DNA of 64,000 nucleotides from Symsagittifera roscoffensis (Eukaryota; Xenacoelomorpha; Acoela; Convolutidae). The stretch is taken from assembly GCF_963678635.1 (NCBI RefSeq), contig NC_087066.1, positions 4,340,485 to 4,404,484 of the forward strand. Reading direction: 5' to 3'. A program made the translations under genes and the position numbers. The notes beneath the pieces are model-generated. The model saw only the letters and a program-made list of their open reading frames with translations, was not told the origin of the DNA and searched no databases. Below are positions 1 to 12,580 of this stretch, in pieces (position 1 is the first letter of the stretch; the number at the start of each line of letters is the position of its first letter).

Positions 1-171
1 CAAAACTGCATCAGTAGTATAATTAGAGAAGAAGTTTCCAATGAAGAGATTTTTCAGAACAGAAGGTCAATCGAGACTTTTAGAGTTATAGAAGCGGAGG
101 AAGTACTCCATTCGTCCACTAGGCGGGCCAAACTGAATACAGTTGGCCCAAAATCACCGGTACCAAAAACT
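1..171 (+). pseudogene. Open frame entering from the left edge, unidentified
   Basis: A 56-codon open frame is already open at base 1 and stops at 169-171 (TAA). Its end is basic and Pro/Ser/Thr rich (STRRAK, then PKSPVPKT). I do not recognise a domain. It sits 110 bases before a fragment that resembles the tail of the gypsy elements further right, so it may belong to the same decayed element, but no direct match was seen. It could equally be the end of an unrelated gene outside the window. Confidence 0.25.
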
Positions 172-279
172 TAAAACGAAGTTGTTAACAAACAACAGAA
201 AAAGAAGATATCAGTGAAAAAGTCAAAAAGATAAAAAGTGGAGACGCAGACAGACAAAATAAAACAAAAAGATTAATAG

Positions 280-450
280 TTCAGCTCTCTGTCGAAAAAA
301 CCCAATAAAATTGTCGAAAATTGTCGGAAAAAGTCAAGAGAACTCGTCAAAAACAACATTCGGAGAAGTGCGCGAATCAACAAAAAACCAGGAAACCTAT
401 CAATCGCGGCCGAAGAATCGATAAGAGAGCTAAATAAAGCGGGACTGTAA
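280..450 (+). pseudogene. Decayed C-terminal tail of a gypsy pol polyprotein
   Basis: This 56-codon open frame lies between stops at 277 and 448. It contains RRSARINKKPGNL and then EESIRELNKAGL. Elements A and B have RRSERQ.KNKGP..F followed by TEQDITDLN.(A/S)ALEAY at the very end of pol, in the same order and spacing. I infer a diverged relative of that tail. No LTR or upstream integrase was seen, so this is an isolated scrap. Chance similarity in a basic, low-complexity stretch is the main alternative. Confidence 0.4.
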
Positions 451-3400
451 GCCAACAGAATGAAACACACGAACCACAAGAATTAGATGAATAGACCAAT
501 GAAAACAGTTTTCATCTATGATCGATTAATTGCATCTATTCGGGAGAAATTTTGAGTACAACTTACTAAACGTAACGAAGATGAGGAAAGCTGAATGGAG
601 GGTGCTGTTGAATTTTGATGGAAATCAATCTGAAAAACGAGATCGGAAGAGTAAATGAAAGGATACGGGGAAGAAAATTGAATATTGAGTAGTAAAACTC
701 CATCTTCCTTCTATGAAGTTAATTTAGAATGTGATAAAAAAAACCCAAAGCCTGCAAAAGCAGATAGATCTACAGAAAAAAAATATATGGAAAAATTGTT
801 ATCTTATTGAACTTCTGTCAAGTTTCGTAAAACAAACAAGAGTTCCATCAGTTATCAAAATTGAAACAAAAAGAGGTGTGGCCACTTTTAGCGGGCTCAA
901 CCACCCAGAAAGCTGTTAAAAATTGATCGAGGCTATGTACAGGCAAAAAACTGGTTATCAGAAATAGCAAAGACATTCTCATTTCTTTTGCAAACAGAAA
1001 AAAACTATCGAAACTTATCTCAATCAAGCCAGGTATCAAGCGTTTTAACTGGTCGTAACCAAATTGTTGGGAAAAAAGCTTTTACTGCGAAATAAGAAAG
1101 TTTCAGCAAAAAAATAATTGTTTCTTTTTGTTGGTTTTTTACATGGTTCAAAAATAAGATTTAATTAGCGTTCAGATGCGCCTACTTTTCATGGAAAACA
1201 CCATTAAAATACCTCTTGACTCAATTGACTCATTTTTAACTTGTTTCATACTGTTTTTTTTCTAACCTGCAATTTTTTACGCAGTGCCTTAGTCACGATT
1301 GAAAAAATTTTAACTCAAACGTCAGGAAATTTTATATTGAGAACAAAAAGGAAAAACAAAAATTTTGTGAACAATTTTCGTGAAAGTTTTAAATTTTTTA
1401 ATGAAACTTAAATATATCAATAGCTTAAGTTTCCTGAATTTTTTGTTCCGACCATTGAAAGTGAGGAAGAACTTTGTATTCAATTTTTTCTTTTTTTTGT
1501 TTTCCACACAAAATAAGGTACCACATCTTTTTACTACATAATCGAGCCACGAGCCATTACAGCGATCGTTATAAAAAACTCAATTTTGTTAGACATGTCA
1601 GCATATTTTGCGTTTGCATAGTTCTCAAATCACACCACGCATAATAACTGTGTCACTTATTTGAAGAATAGAGAGAAATAAACTAATTACTTTTTTAAAA
1701 TTTATGTATGGTCAAAATTTAGAGAAACTCTGCACTGACTAGGCTCACCATTTTGTGTCTGTATGTTCCTGGGTTCCAGAGACAAGTCTTTAAACGTGTT
1801 AAATTTTTGCCGCAATGGTTAGAGAAAATGTAAGAACAAAAGAACAAAGGGAACGTCCTTGTTTCGAAATCCGCTTACAGTTCCCAAAAAGCACTGTTTG
1901 GCCTCGTAATGATCGATCATCTCGTTTCATCGATCTTTGAAAACCATTTTAACTGATTGAATTTGAATTTTGAACCAATTTTCGCCCAGACTAGCAGAAC
2001 AGATGATTCCAAGTGAAATACAGTCCACCATTAAATGATAGTTCAAAAAACACAACGCAACTGAATTTAGGTTTTTCTGTTCAAGAATTCGAGAGGCCTT
2101 GCAATTTGTATAATTTATCAATCATTTTGGAGTAAGAAATTGAAATAAGGAAAAAAAGAAACGCGTGAAAAAAAAACGTAGTCATAATTGCTCGTATCAT
2201 TATCTCAGATTTGTAGTTAGTACTAGATTTTAGAACTAGGATCCAGCTTATTTTTCTATGAGCAACTAACTACTAGAGCAGTGAATTACGTTTGTTCATC
2301 CAACAACTCTTAAGTTGATATGTAGTTTCTAAAACATTTTCTGAGTTTAATAACGTCTAAACGCATTGTAATTACTTTACACATTTGATTAAATTAGAAC
2401 TCTAATTGAACTCAAATCGTTATTTGAAAAATTCAACGTCCAGTTAAATCATATTCAACTGATTTTTTTCCCAAATAAATAAACTCAACGTCGTCAAAAA
2501 GTATAAACTCATACTCATCGTCGTCAAAAAGTACATCATTTTGTAGCTGTAAGTTCTCTCAGTTTTGAATTTCACCAGCTCAATTTTTTTTATATCTGCA
2601 GCTGGGTAAAAAGTAAAACATAGCCAGCCAACAACAAACAGTTGGAAAAGAGTAATGAACGCATGAAACTAAAAAAAAAACACTAATTTTTTTCAAGAGC
2701 CTTCAATTTTTAAATAACGAAGAAAAAAAATTGATGGTTTTTTGAATCTGTTGAACAATTTATGCTGGACACTTTTTTGTTAAATCTAACCCAATTTGAG
2801 AAAACTGGATCAATACGTAAGACTTTTATCCAGCTGGGAAAGCTGATAACTAATTTCCGTTTTCGAAATCAGAAGTCAATCACGTTTTTTGTCACTTTTA
2901 CACTTTTGCTGTTCGATAGTGGAGTTTGTCTTCTTTTTAACAATGGAAATGCTTTGAACTTAAAAAGAAATCACAAGTCAAAACGAGAACAAATTTGAAG
3001 ACTTTTTCCTGAAAAAAAATCTGCAAGACCTATATAAGAGTACCCACTACGTTCATTACTCTTAACAAGCAACAAATGTTTAAAATATGTTCTGCCAGAA
3101 AAAAAAACATGTATTTTTCATTTCAGCATTCCAAATGAAAATTTTGAATTTTGATAGATGAATGAAAAAATTTTACTTGAAAAACTTTGTATGTGTTGAA
3201 ATTTTCCATGGCATTTAAATTTTGATTTTAAACTTGCATCTAAAATTGAGTGTTTTTACCCTGAGTTTACCGTAAAATTACTAAAAAAAACAAAAAAAAA
3301 TCAAAGCTGATGATTTTAAAATAAACTTGATACATTTTCGGATTTAATGTGAAAACTTTTGGAATCTAAGCTCCAAAAAGCATTTAAATCTCAAAACTGA

Positions 3401-6400
3401 AACATTGTTTTCTTTTCCTCTCTTGAACAATCAACGTGTTACTATGCGTCTAAGACCAAAAACAAACAAATTGGGGATTCAGGGTGAATTTTCACACACC
3501 AAACTCTCGAATGTATCTGCTTCAGTATAGATTTATGTAACACAAGCACTGTGTTGCTATGAATTGCTCGTTTTCAAAACTTTTTAAAACTCTCAGTTTG
3601 CGCATGGCTTACTTATTTAGATACATTACCTAAACAAAACTACTCGTATTAAGAGCCAACAAGGCTGTTTAAAATACTAAGAAAATGATGAGAAAAGTTG
3701 GGAATTACAATCTTGAATCACACACAGATATATAAAAATAATTAATTAAGCAATATTCGAGCTCTAAACATTTTTGGTCAGCTACTAAAAGTTCTCTCTT
3801 TTATTCGTCCCCAAAGAAAACTAGGAAGTTTTAATTGAAAAATTTTAGCAACTAATTTTCCGGCAAAAAAGTGAGTTCAAAAAAATTAAGCTGAGAACTA
3901 GTAGTTCTACATACTGTAAGTAAAGTAATTTTTTATCTTATTTTCAATTTTGATGAATTTAAGCATTTGAATATGCATCTTCTTATTTTTTAAATTTTTT
4001 TCGAAAAATTCATCAGCCCTATTTCAATTTTTTTTAAATTTTTTGGTCAGTACATATTAACTTTTCTGTACTTTGAACAATTTCTGGCCTGGAAAAACTC
4101 GTACAGTAAGGTTAAACACAAGGTACAACAAACCGTTTCCTAAATTTTCCAATGGTGAGGTAGAAATGGTAAAAAAAAAAGGTAAAGGTACAGAAACAAA
4201 AAAAAAACAGAAAAAAAAATAGAACCGAGTGGAGCTCAATTGAGAGCCCAAATGTTGTCGAGAGTGTTTGGTTGGATCACTGTCTCATATGCTATTCTTA
4301 CTCCGCCAGTTGGAATATCAAATGCTGTGTTTTTCTTGAAAGCAAAAAAACATCTGACTGCCAAGGATGGTCTTCCCAGTAAGTTAGATTACTTTACAAA
4401 ATCAAGACTTGGTAAAAAATATATTTAGTTGTTTTTCAAATGTCTCACTCATTGTTTTCTCACTCAAAAAACTCATTGTTTTCCAAATTTATAGGAAGAA
4501 CCTTGTTAATTCCAGGTTGTTTTTCCAATGGAGTGGAGCAAATAACTTATTGGGGGCACATTGAAACAACTGCTGAATTTTGATTTTTCGACTAATAAGT
4601 TTACCAAGTACTACTGAAACGCCAACAGAAAACTGTGATAGAAAATTTTTGGTGCGACCTCTCAGATCATATGAAATACTAAACGAGGCGTTAGATAGCT
4701 GTGCAATTTTTAAGGTTTATCTTAAGAAAAGCCAACTTGTAGGTTAACATTTAATGAAAAATTCAAACTTGAACTTTTTGATTACTTTTTTTGATAATAT
4801 ATGTTTTTTTTCTACTATAAATGAACTTGGATCAATATCTTACTGCCCATGACCTTTAACGCATGCAAATCAAAAACAGTACTTTTTCGGGTGATCTGTA
4901 CGCTGCTTGAGAAAAAACGAAATAACAGCCAGGTTTTTCGTTTCTCAGAAGGTTTCTCAGAAAATTTTGTTAAAGAACATAAAATAGTCTTTAGATCATA
5001 CTCTTACGAATAGAAAAAATAAATGACCGATGTAATTACCATTTGGTTGTGTAGTTTGATTGCTGTTTTTTCTCAAAAACTTCCCAATACTTGGTGATTT
5101 CCAAAGATAAAAAATACCCAGTAATTTTGCTCGGGTTGCGTATTTTTCCTCAAGTTTTTCATTTCAGTTTCTAGTTAAAAAACATGGCGGAACTTCAAAA
5201 CCAATTCATTTGAGGTCTTTTTTAACCATTTACAAACAACATATAGGTGCCTTGGGCCCTGAAATAAAATTCATTTCGTCTGCGAGTGTTTTTTAGAACT
5301 CAAAAATCTCTAAATCAAAAATTGCCTGGTTGGTCTATTTTGTTTCCTTAAAGAGCGAATTTTGTCAAGGGAACTATTGGGGGGATTCTCATGAGAGATG
5401 ATGACAAACTTTTAACCAATGAATTTCGATAGACATTCCAAGAGACTGAATGCTTTTTGCTCAAAAACCGAAATTGTGATTAGCAAAAAAGAGTTTTAGA
5501 ATCATAGCAAACATTTGCTGCACATTAAGTTTTGTTGGGTCTTATGCACTAAAAGGCCCAAAATGAGTATTTCTACATCTTGATCTTAATTCAGTATAAG
5601 CTTCATCTGTTTGGTTCATTAGCCAATCAAATGCAAACAACATGGTCCGGCATTTTATATGAAATTTAAAGCAGATTAAATCATTGGCTGAAACGACCAA
5701 AACGATAGAAATCTTTTCGCGTTGAAACCATTTTACTTAAATCTTTTCGTTTGAGTATAGTTTCCTAAAAAACATGTAATCGATTTTATTATTTGATCAA
5801 GATTCGCATTCTCAGTAAATTCGGCTAAAACTTTTTTTCTGCTGGAACGGTTGATTGACATGCCTGGTCAATTTGCTTGAGTTTGATTGGCTAAAATTAG
5901 CCAACCAAAGTCTTCCGCATTAGTTTTAGCTAAGAGATATTACGAGTTTCATTTTCGGCCGTTTTGTGTATAAGACACGTTTTGTTGTTTTTTTTTTAAT
6001 TTTTAAGGTCGGTTTTACGTTTGTACAAAACTCGAAATTGAATTTGCAGCATTTGCAAATTCATTTATCTGATTACTTTTTATTCTTTCAAAACTACATG
6101 GCCTGTAGTTTTCATGGCCTGAAATTATCGTTTTAGCTAATTTTGCTTTTTTTCAACATTCTATTTTGATTGGCTGGAAATAAATGAAAAATATTTGCCA
6201 ACAATTATTTAATCCATCATGAGAAACGCCAGGACGCTGTTCATGGGGGGCATTCAACAGTGCCGAAGTACAACAGTGACGAAAAAAATGAAAATTTTTG
6301 AATTATTTACACGCATTTTCTAAAGAGCGGGAAATTACTGACGCTAATTATCAAAAAATATTACTCCAATTTTGGCGCCAATATGTCTGCAACTGCAAAT

Positions 6401-7630
6401 TGAACATTTACTTTGGCGCCAAAACGTCTAAATTGCAAATCTAAAAGTTTTGGCATCTAAAAGTTTTCTTAAGACTGTAAGCGATTGCTGTTCAATTTGT
6501 GAATGCCGCACTTAATATGTTGAAATTTATTCAAACTTTCGGCACTGTTGAACAAAGTTTTCATTTTCAACACCGTTGAACAAAGTTTTTATTTTCGGCA
6601 CTGTTGTACCTCTTCACTGTTGTACTGTCCCCTATTCAAGTAGCAAATCTTTTTTTAAGTTTTTATGTTGCATTTCGATCAATGAGTTATTCTCGTTAAA
6701 GCCTTTTCCCATCCTGACAAATTCCATTCACTCATTAACAATTCTGATGCCTTGTTGATTGCAAAAAAGCGCTTTTCAATCAAAATCAGATTATGACTTT
6801 AACACTGGCAATTTGGGCGATTTGGAATACATAAATTATACACTTTTTCCGAAGTTGTACTGTTATTTAATCGGAAAACTAATACGGCTCAATATTTTTG
6901 AAAACTTTATTGAGGCAAAAATATTGATTCAAATACAGACCCGAAGTACAACATTTTGATATCAATATGATAATGCAAGAGCATAATCAAGTTTTAAGTT
7001 TTACATTTTAATAGTCGACACAAATTTGCAAAGATTTTGATCTGATTTAACCAGTATAATTGTTCCAGTTTTCGAAGAAAAAGGTAAAACACTGGCCTTG
7101 ATTTGATATTTTCTCCAGATTCATTTCGAGCTCTAGTTTAAAAAACATGGCGTTATTTTCTAAACTCAATTTCAAAATTTTCTTGATGCCTTCACTTGAA
7201 AACCAAATAAAATTTGGCGCACGACAGTTTGTCAGTAGTCGTAAAACTCAAAAGTGGTTTCAATTTTCGTACATAAATTGGGATGACTTTTTTTTATTCA
7301 TTGTCTGATTTTATTTTGTGCGTAAAAATTACCCTTACTGAAACAAACGAAATAAGTATAAGCTAGCCAATCAATACAATTTTTGGTTTAATAGACGCAG
7401 AATGCATAAAAAGTTTTTTGACCTTAAGCATCGAAGCAAAACCTTCAGCTATTTCAGAAACGGTGTTTGCCACTCAATTTTTTAAATGTTAAGATTTGGT
7501 GGGAAATAAAGATTCAGTTATTTTCAGCCAGTCAGAAATGAGTATTCAATGAACTCAAAGAAGTTGCCAAAATCTCCAAGAAAGCGAATAAATCCAGACC
7601 TTTAAAATTAACATCAACTGATTAGAAAAT
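451..7630. other. Gene-free AT-rich stretch
   Basis: I see no supported gene in these 7.2 kb. Open frames are short, lack family features and lie in homopolymer-rich DNA. Short dispersed similarities occur, for example AAAAAACATGGCG near 5180 and 7142, and ATTCTCATGAGAG near 5385 against the reverse-oriented CATGAGAATCCCC near 13924. They suggest old transposon debris but are too short to classify. The one structured unit is the foldback at 6246-6637. Confidence 0.6.
6246..6637. repeat. Small foldback with repeated CAACAGTG motifs
   Basis: The left end (about 6252-6283) carries CAACAGTGCCGAAGTACAAC and CAACAGTGAC. The right end (6538-6637) carries the complementary motifs CGGCACTGTTG, CACCGTTGAAC, CGGCACTGTTGTAC and TCACTGTTGTAC. 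The motifs face each other across about 250 bases. The motif CCGAAGTACAACA recurs alone near 6943. The layout fits a short foldback or MITE, but no target duplication was found, so the exact ends are uncertain. Confidence 0.4.
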
Positions 7631-7635
7631 AGATA

Positions 7636-7934
7636 TGTGGTAAGGTGATGTAATGCTGTAAGCACAGTTGAAAATGATATAGCTTCAAGAGTTTAATTTA
7701 ATCCGAAACTTTGTTTTCGTTAGCAATATGCGGTTCCGTGAACCAGCTCAGTTATACGTATCATCGTACGCAGAGCTCAATAACTAACTAAAGTCTAAGC
7801 AGCGATCAACACTGCATGACCTTGACTTAAGGTTAATAACAATATGTATAATTACAGATACTGATATGCGTTCCAAAGTTAGTGTGCAGCGAGGTTAACA
7901 TGGTTACTGCACATGCAGTATATGCTGCACCACA
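7636..7934 (-). repeat. 3' LTR of gypsy element A
   Basis: 299 bp. On the minus strand it starts TGTGGTGCAGCA and ends TTACCACA, so the ends are inverted (TGTGGT/ACCACA). It matches 13371-13666 and the LTR of element B (17913-18207), with scattered substitutions and small indels. It is flanked outside by AGATA at 7631-7635. Confidence 0.9.
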
Positions 7935-7942
7935 CTCCCCTT
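7935..7942 (-). other. Polypurine tract of element A
   Basis: On the minus strand AAGGGGAG abuts the 3' LTR start TGTGG. Element B has the identical octamer at 17905-17912, which supports its role as the plus-strand DNA synthesis primer. Confidence 0.8.
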
Positions 7943-8057
7943 AAAATAACTAAATTTTATACAGTATACGTATAAAATTTAAATAGCTATGAGTTTTAGT
8001 ACTCAGTTTTAATCAGTTTCGGACGGATTTTTAGTTTTTTCTTGTTGATCTCATCTC

Positions 8058-8432
8058 TCAATGCTCCTCTGTTCGATTTTGATCCTCTGTCACGTCTCCG
8101 TCAAAGTATAGTGGTACCCACCCTGCAGCATTCCAGGTCTTTGTAATATCTAGTGCGTCACTTCCAAATTGTCTTCGAAAAAGATGTTTCTCGAGCAATC
8201 CCAGTTTCGTCTCTACCGGTTTGTTGACGTCAGATTTGAACGTTGATATTTTAACTCTGTATGCCTCTAGTGCTGCTTTATTAAGATCCGTTATATCCTG
8301 TTCTGTCGTAATTAGTTTGATTGAATGTTTGACAGGATTTTTGAAACGACTTGGACCTTTGTTTTTTGCCTGTCTCTCGCTGCGTCTAACCGGTACCTCG
8401 CTCTCGCCCGATTCATCTGAGAGTGTCCGCAT
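8058..8432 (-). pseudogene. C-terminal domain of element A pol
   Basis: A 124-codon open frame, continuous in kind with the tail of element B (about 17440-17787). It begins with an acidic Ser/Glu stretch, then VPVRRSERQ.KNKGP, then TEQDITDLNKAALEAY, and ends in a motif rich in aromatics (FRRQFGSDALDITKTWNAAG, then VPLYFDGDVTEDQ). The stretch is conserved between two diverged copies and echoed at 280-450, so it was probably a real end domain of the polyprotein. I know of no named family for it. It is separated from the integrase frame by stops near 8433-8550. Confidence 0.7.
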
Positions 8433-8550
8433 TTTTCGGAATCGTTTCTGCAGCTTTTTGCACTCCCCTTGTCAGGACCTGGTCTGCTAAGAGATTCCAG
8501 TCTTCTCTGACTAAACCGCGGCTTTGAAATGTCTCCAGTATTTTTTCTGC

Positions 8551-9939
8551 TTATGATTTCCTACTCTTATTCTTCATTTCCTTCCTAGGAGTGGTTGTAT
8601 TTAAGGTACAGGGTATCGCTGGAGATGACAATTTGTTCGTTTCTTCCTCATCTGCTTTGTTTTTCTGACGTACTGTTGCGGCAGCTTTCTGTTTCCTACC
8701 CTCCTGACACGTTGGCTTTTTGTCCTTTTCACCGGCACCTTTGGGTTCTGAACCACTCGCGTTTCCCAACACTGGACCGGCGTTGTTGGGTTTAGCCCTC
8801 TTCACGGCCAAATTGAGGCCTCCTTTTACCTCTATTTCCTTCGATGTTACATTTTGCTGACTATCTTGGTCTAGCTCTGCTGCATTTTCCAAGTTCGACC
8901 TCGTTTGTATTTCAGGCATTTCTTCTGAGTCGCTGTTCTTTTTTCTTGACCCGCTTTCTTTTTTCTTTGTTTTCGATTTCGGTTCGTCTCCATGTGGGCT
9001 TCGTCTAGATTGGTCTTTTTTCGGGCTTTTATCCCTGAGATCACCGGTGTCGGTTTTTGATTCGGCAATCTCGCTCTTTCTATAGATTGCCCCCGCAGCT
9101 GTTCTTACTGTGTGTGGAGTTTCCAATTGTACTTTCCCCTTCAACGGGTTTGTTAACACCTTTCCACTCTTCCTTCCTTCGTCGTTTCTCAATAGATTCG
9201 GCGATCTTGGTTCAACCTGCTCTGGCTTATCCTCGATGAACCCGTATTCCCACGAATATAGGAGCTCTTTCCTTAATTCTGGGTTTATTATGCTCGTTTC
9301 GTCAATTATCCGTTTAATGTCGTTAGCCGACGTATCATTCCTGGTCTCATTATATCGAGCGTTTGCTTCTAATATGGTGCTCAGTGCTTTTGCCTGATCT
9401 CTGTCTTTAGCTGACTCTACTTCTGACTTGAACATAGGACTGACTTCTTCTCTGTTTTGCCCCTTTCGTACGATTTTGACGTTATCGCGTGACTGATCAA
9501 CCCCTCTTTTCAATTGTGAGGCGGCGAGGGCTGAACGCTCCAGGTGTTCCTTAGCTAAATCATCAGAGTTTTTAATGAACTTATCCCTTAAGATTTTGAA
9601 TTCTGTTTTTGGAAGTCGTCCAAAATGTGCTTCGAATGGGGAGCTTTTTATTGTTTTTTGTTTGGTCCACCTAAGATCTCGAAATATCGTGCTAAGAGCA
9701 AGTTTTATTGATGTGACAATTTCTTCCAATAACATAACTCCCAGTCTTCGTTTGATGGTTTGTATGGTTTGTTCAACCAGGCCACATCCCCTGTGATCCC
9801 CTACTGGGCAGAATTTTTGTTCAATATTATGTTCAGTACAGAACTTTTTCATCGTTTTGCCTTTAAATCCTGAGAACAGATCGGTTCTTATTGATTCAGA
9901 TATTCCGTGTGTATCAATATAAATACGCAGAAATTTCAT
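8551..9939 (-). pseudogene. Integrase core (part) and long hydrophilic tail, element A
   Basis: A 462-codon frame. It opens inside the integrase catalytic core: the second catalytic Asp lies in SIRTDLFSGFKGK (about residue 20) and the Glu in GLVEQTIQTIKRRLG (about residue 53), followed by SPFEAHFGRLPK, typical of Ty3/gypsy integrases. The first catalytic Asp lies upstream at about 10055, in a segment with an in-frame stop (LD, stop, AGPLEDKKGKK). After residue 130 comes roughly 330 residues of Lys/Glu/Ser-rich sequence without a chromodomain or GPY/F motif that I can see. This tail is unusually long for the group and is shared with element B. Confidence 0.8.
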
Positions 9940-10057
9940 CGACGATTTTCCCCCAGTCGATTTTGTAACTTTTACCGACGGAAATTTTGATATCTATCTA
10001 TGGCTGTAAGCAGGAAGATTTTCTTCCCCTTTTTGTCTTCTAAGGGACCCGCTTAAT

Positions 10058-10935
10058 CTAATTGCAGTTCCTGCCCTGGCTGCGTGAGAAGTGGAAGTTG
10101 TTTTTGACGCATTTTTTTGGTATAATATATTTAACATTCTTACCATAGCGGGTACAGCTTCGACACTCCTCTGCCATATTCACAATATGTTTATGCATGT
10201 GTGGCCACCACAGGTATCGGGTACGTCCAATATGGCTTCTTGTCCTAGATGGCCTCGGTGATTTCGTTTCAAGACTGCAGGGCGCAGTTGTCCTGGGACG
10301 GCCAGTCGCCCATCTACGACAATGCAATCGTCTACAACGGCCATTTGGTGCCATAGCGAATTCGTATACGGCCCCATCATCTCAAATGAGTGGCGATTTT
10401 TTCGTTCTATCACTCTCCTTAACCTGTTCATCCATGTATCCTCCGTTGTTACTTCGGCAAGTAGATTTCTGTCAAAAAGCTTTGACAGATTGTGCAAATT
10501 ATTGTCTTCTAGTTGTTCAGCTTGCCGGAATTCCTTTTTTCTTGATTTCCTATCGCTTTTCCGTCCCCCAATTAGACTTCTTTCTGGGCTTGATGTAGGG
10601 CTGTCGGCTGTAAAATCCCTTTCTATGATCTTGGAATCGTTTCTTTCCGGTATGTTCGTCTGTGGACTGGACATTATTGTTGACGCTTCTAGCTCCAGCA
10701 AACTCCCCGGTTTTATTTTTTCTGCCCGTTCTGATCTTACTAAATTCCAGAAGGACATTAGCTTTTTGGGTTCTGAATTGGTTGGTGTTGAGGTTGATTG
10801 TCCCGAATCCCTTCTTCTCTGGTTTATCATTTCCTTTTTCCGCAATTCGACTTTTGGTATGTCTTCTTTCGAGCTGTCTGATTCCTGTACTGTTTTTGTT
10901 CTCCGGTACTTCGTTTCAGTCACTTGTTCCAGCAT
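10058..10935 (-). pseudogene. RNase H to integrase linker and H2C2 zinc-binding domain, element A
   Basis: Two overlapping frames cover one original reading frame. The first (10935 to 10180) holds a charged linker and then LAVPGQLRPAVLKRNHRGHLG, whose final two His start the integrase H2C2 module. After a frameshift near 10210-10240, the second frame (down to 10058) holds YLWWPHMHKHIVN and CRSCTRYGKN, giving the Cys pair. Together they show the HHCC zinc-binding domain that precedes the integrase core. Element B carries the same linker but lacks part of this module. Confidence 0.75.
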
Positions 10936-11074
10936 TTGTTCTCAATTTTTTTCTCGTTCAACTATTTTCACGCTCCTTTTTGGTTTTTCCTTCATTCGAC
11001 TTTTTCTCTTTTGATATTTTTTTCAGTATTTTTTATTTGAATGTCAACCGACTGTTTGCAAAGAGATAGTTCGC

Positions 11075-11389
11075 CTAAAGTGTTTGGCTCACAATTTGAA
11101 AGACGTGAGTTTTGACCGTTTTCGTTCCGGTCGAGCCCTGTTCGTTTTTGAACAAAACGGTTGCTAGGTTGCTATAGCAACCGTGGGATGACGTGTCTTT
11201 TAATTCATCCAGTGTATCTTTCAATCCAGAATGTTCTAGAATAATTTCGTTTTGTCTTGTGTTTACCGTTTCGTTCAGCCAACTGCTTAAACAATCGAGT
11301 GCTTTATGAAAATATTCGATCGATGCTACAATGAATTTGTCATCTAAGTATGACTCTGGCCACGGTTCCCCGTTTGGCTCTCTTGACAT
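11075..11389 (-). pseudogene. Pol segment between RNase H and integrase, element A
   Basis: A 104-codon open frame starting MSREPNGEPWPESYLDDKF. It directly follows the RNase H frame, but a stop at 11416 and a one-base shift separate them. The text is the usual connection after gypsy RNase H (a DYLSR-like start, then an acidic helical region). No catalytic motif is expected here. It ends at a TAG shortly before the charged linker of the next entry. Confidence 0.65.
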
Positions 11390-11415
11390 GTAATTTCAAT
11401 CCCCATGTCTTTATC

Positions 11416-11785
11416 CTATATATGCACCACTTTAAATTGATAAGGCAAAAACCGATCTACCCACTTAGTAAATCGAGATTGGTACGTTTTGTTAGATTTA
11501 TATTCTCCTAGTGCTGATGTAAGAGCTTTGTGGTCCGTTGCTAGTATGAATTCTTTTCCCAGTAAATTGTGTTTAAATCTATCTACCGACCAAACTACTG
11601 CGAGCAGTCCTAACTTGTTTGTCGAATACTTTTTTTCTTGAGTGTTAATATAACGTGATGCAAACGCAATAGGTATCCATTCGTTATCATCTGTTTTGTG
11701 CTCTATAATTGCGCCGAGACCACTGTGACTTGCATCAAACTTTACCCGAGTATCCTTTTTGGGGTCATAGTAATGATTTTAAGCT
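11416..11785 (-). pseudogene. RNase H domain, element A
   Basis: An open frame running to a TAG at 11416-11418. It contains KFDASHSGLGAIIEHK (first catalytic Asp), SRYINTQEKKYSTNKLGLLA (the E-bearing helix region) and LATDHKALTSALG (the TDHK motif), in the order expected for a Ty3/gypsy RNase H. The frame is lost at its upstream end by a stop near 11780, where it should join RT. The domain itself looks complete. Confidence 0.8.
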
Positions 11786-12580
11786 ATCTTTGCCACCGCC
11801 TTTTTTTTTCTTCGAAAATCAAGGAGTGCTGCTCTACCCATTTGAATTTTTTCACGGGAAATTTAACATTTTTCATCTTCTTTTTTTCATTTTCTTCTCT
11901 TAACAGTGGTCTGAGCTGAACAGGGAGGAGTTTAGAAAGATGGTTATTACTACCCATAAACGATCTTAATTGTTTTAAGGACTTTGGGTGTTGCAATTTT
12001 AGTATTGCCTCTATCTTGGTGACTTTTGGTGTTATTCCTTCTGAAGAATGTTTATGACCTAACCAGTTCACTTCTGTTTGAAAAAATGCGCATTTTTCCA
12101 ATTTTAACGCTAGGTTTTCATTGTCCAATTTTTTTAAAACGTCAATTACTAGCTTTTCATGTTCGTGTTTTTCCCCTTTTGAGACAATCAGGATATTATC
12201 CCGAAAACAGAAGGTGTGCTTTGCATGATTTAGTGTTCGATCCATGGCTTTTTGAAACTCTGAAGGCTCGTCTGCTAATCCATAGAATCCGGTTAGAAAC
12301 CTATACGTTCCTGTTGCCCGGCCACCCACTATGTTAAAGTTACACTGGTTAGCTGTTTCTTCATTTAGTCGTATTTGACTATAAGCGTATTTCAGATCCA
12401 GTACCGTGAAATACAACGTACCGGCTGTATTGCAGTTACTATTTGATTTACTCCATCCAATAATTCATCCACATTTGGCATCTGATATTTGTTGTTATAC
12501 AGTTGCCTATTTATGAGTTTTGCGTCTAACGAATTTTTCTGCACGAATTTTGATTTGAGACCCAGAAAATTGTCCTCCAC
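11784..12580 (-). pseudogene. Reverse transcriptase palm and thumb, element A; active site altered
   Basis: Two frames. The short one (12580 to 12392) carries NNKYQMPNVDELLDGV and QIVTAIQPV. The main one (12416 to 11784) starts FTVLDLKYAYSQIRL, with the first catalytic Asp, and continues with GLADEPSEFQKAMD and the thumb GSNNHLSKLLP. The usual F/Y-x-DD box reads CFRDNILIVSKG: only one Asp remains and the preceding residue is Arg, so the enzyme should be dead. The fingers are missing because the frame joins gag directly near 12580. Confidence 0.85.

Noticed and set aside
2762-2998. 78-codon plus-strand frame
   Set aside because: Isolated, in AT-rich DNA, no domain, no splice or promoter context.
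8221-11069. Plus-strand open frames of up to 230 codons over element A
   Set aside because: They are antisense shadows of gag-pol on the minus strand, without family motifs.
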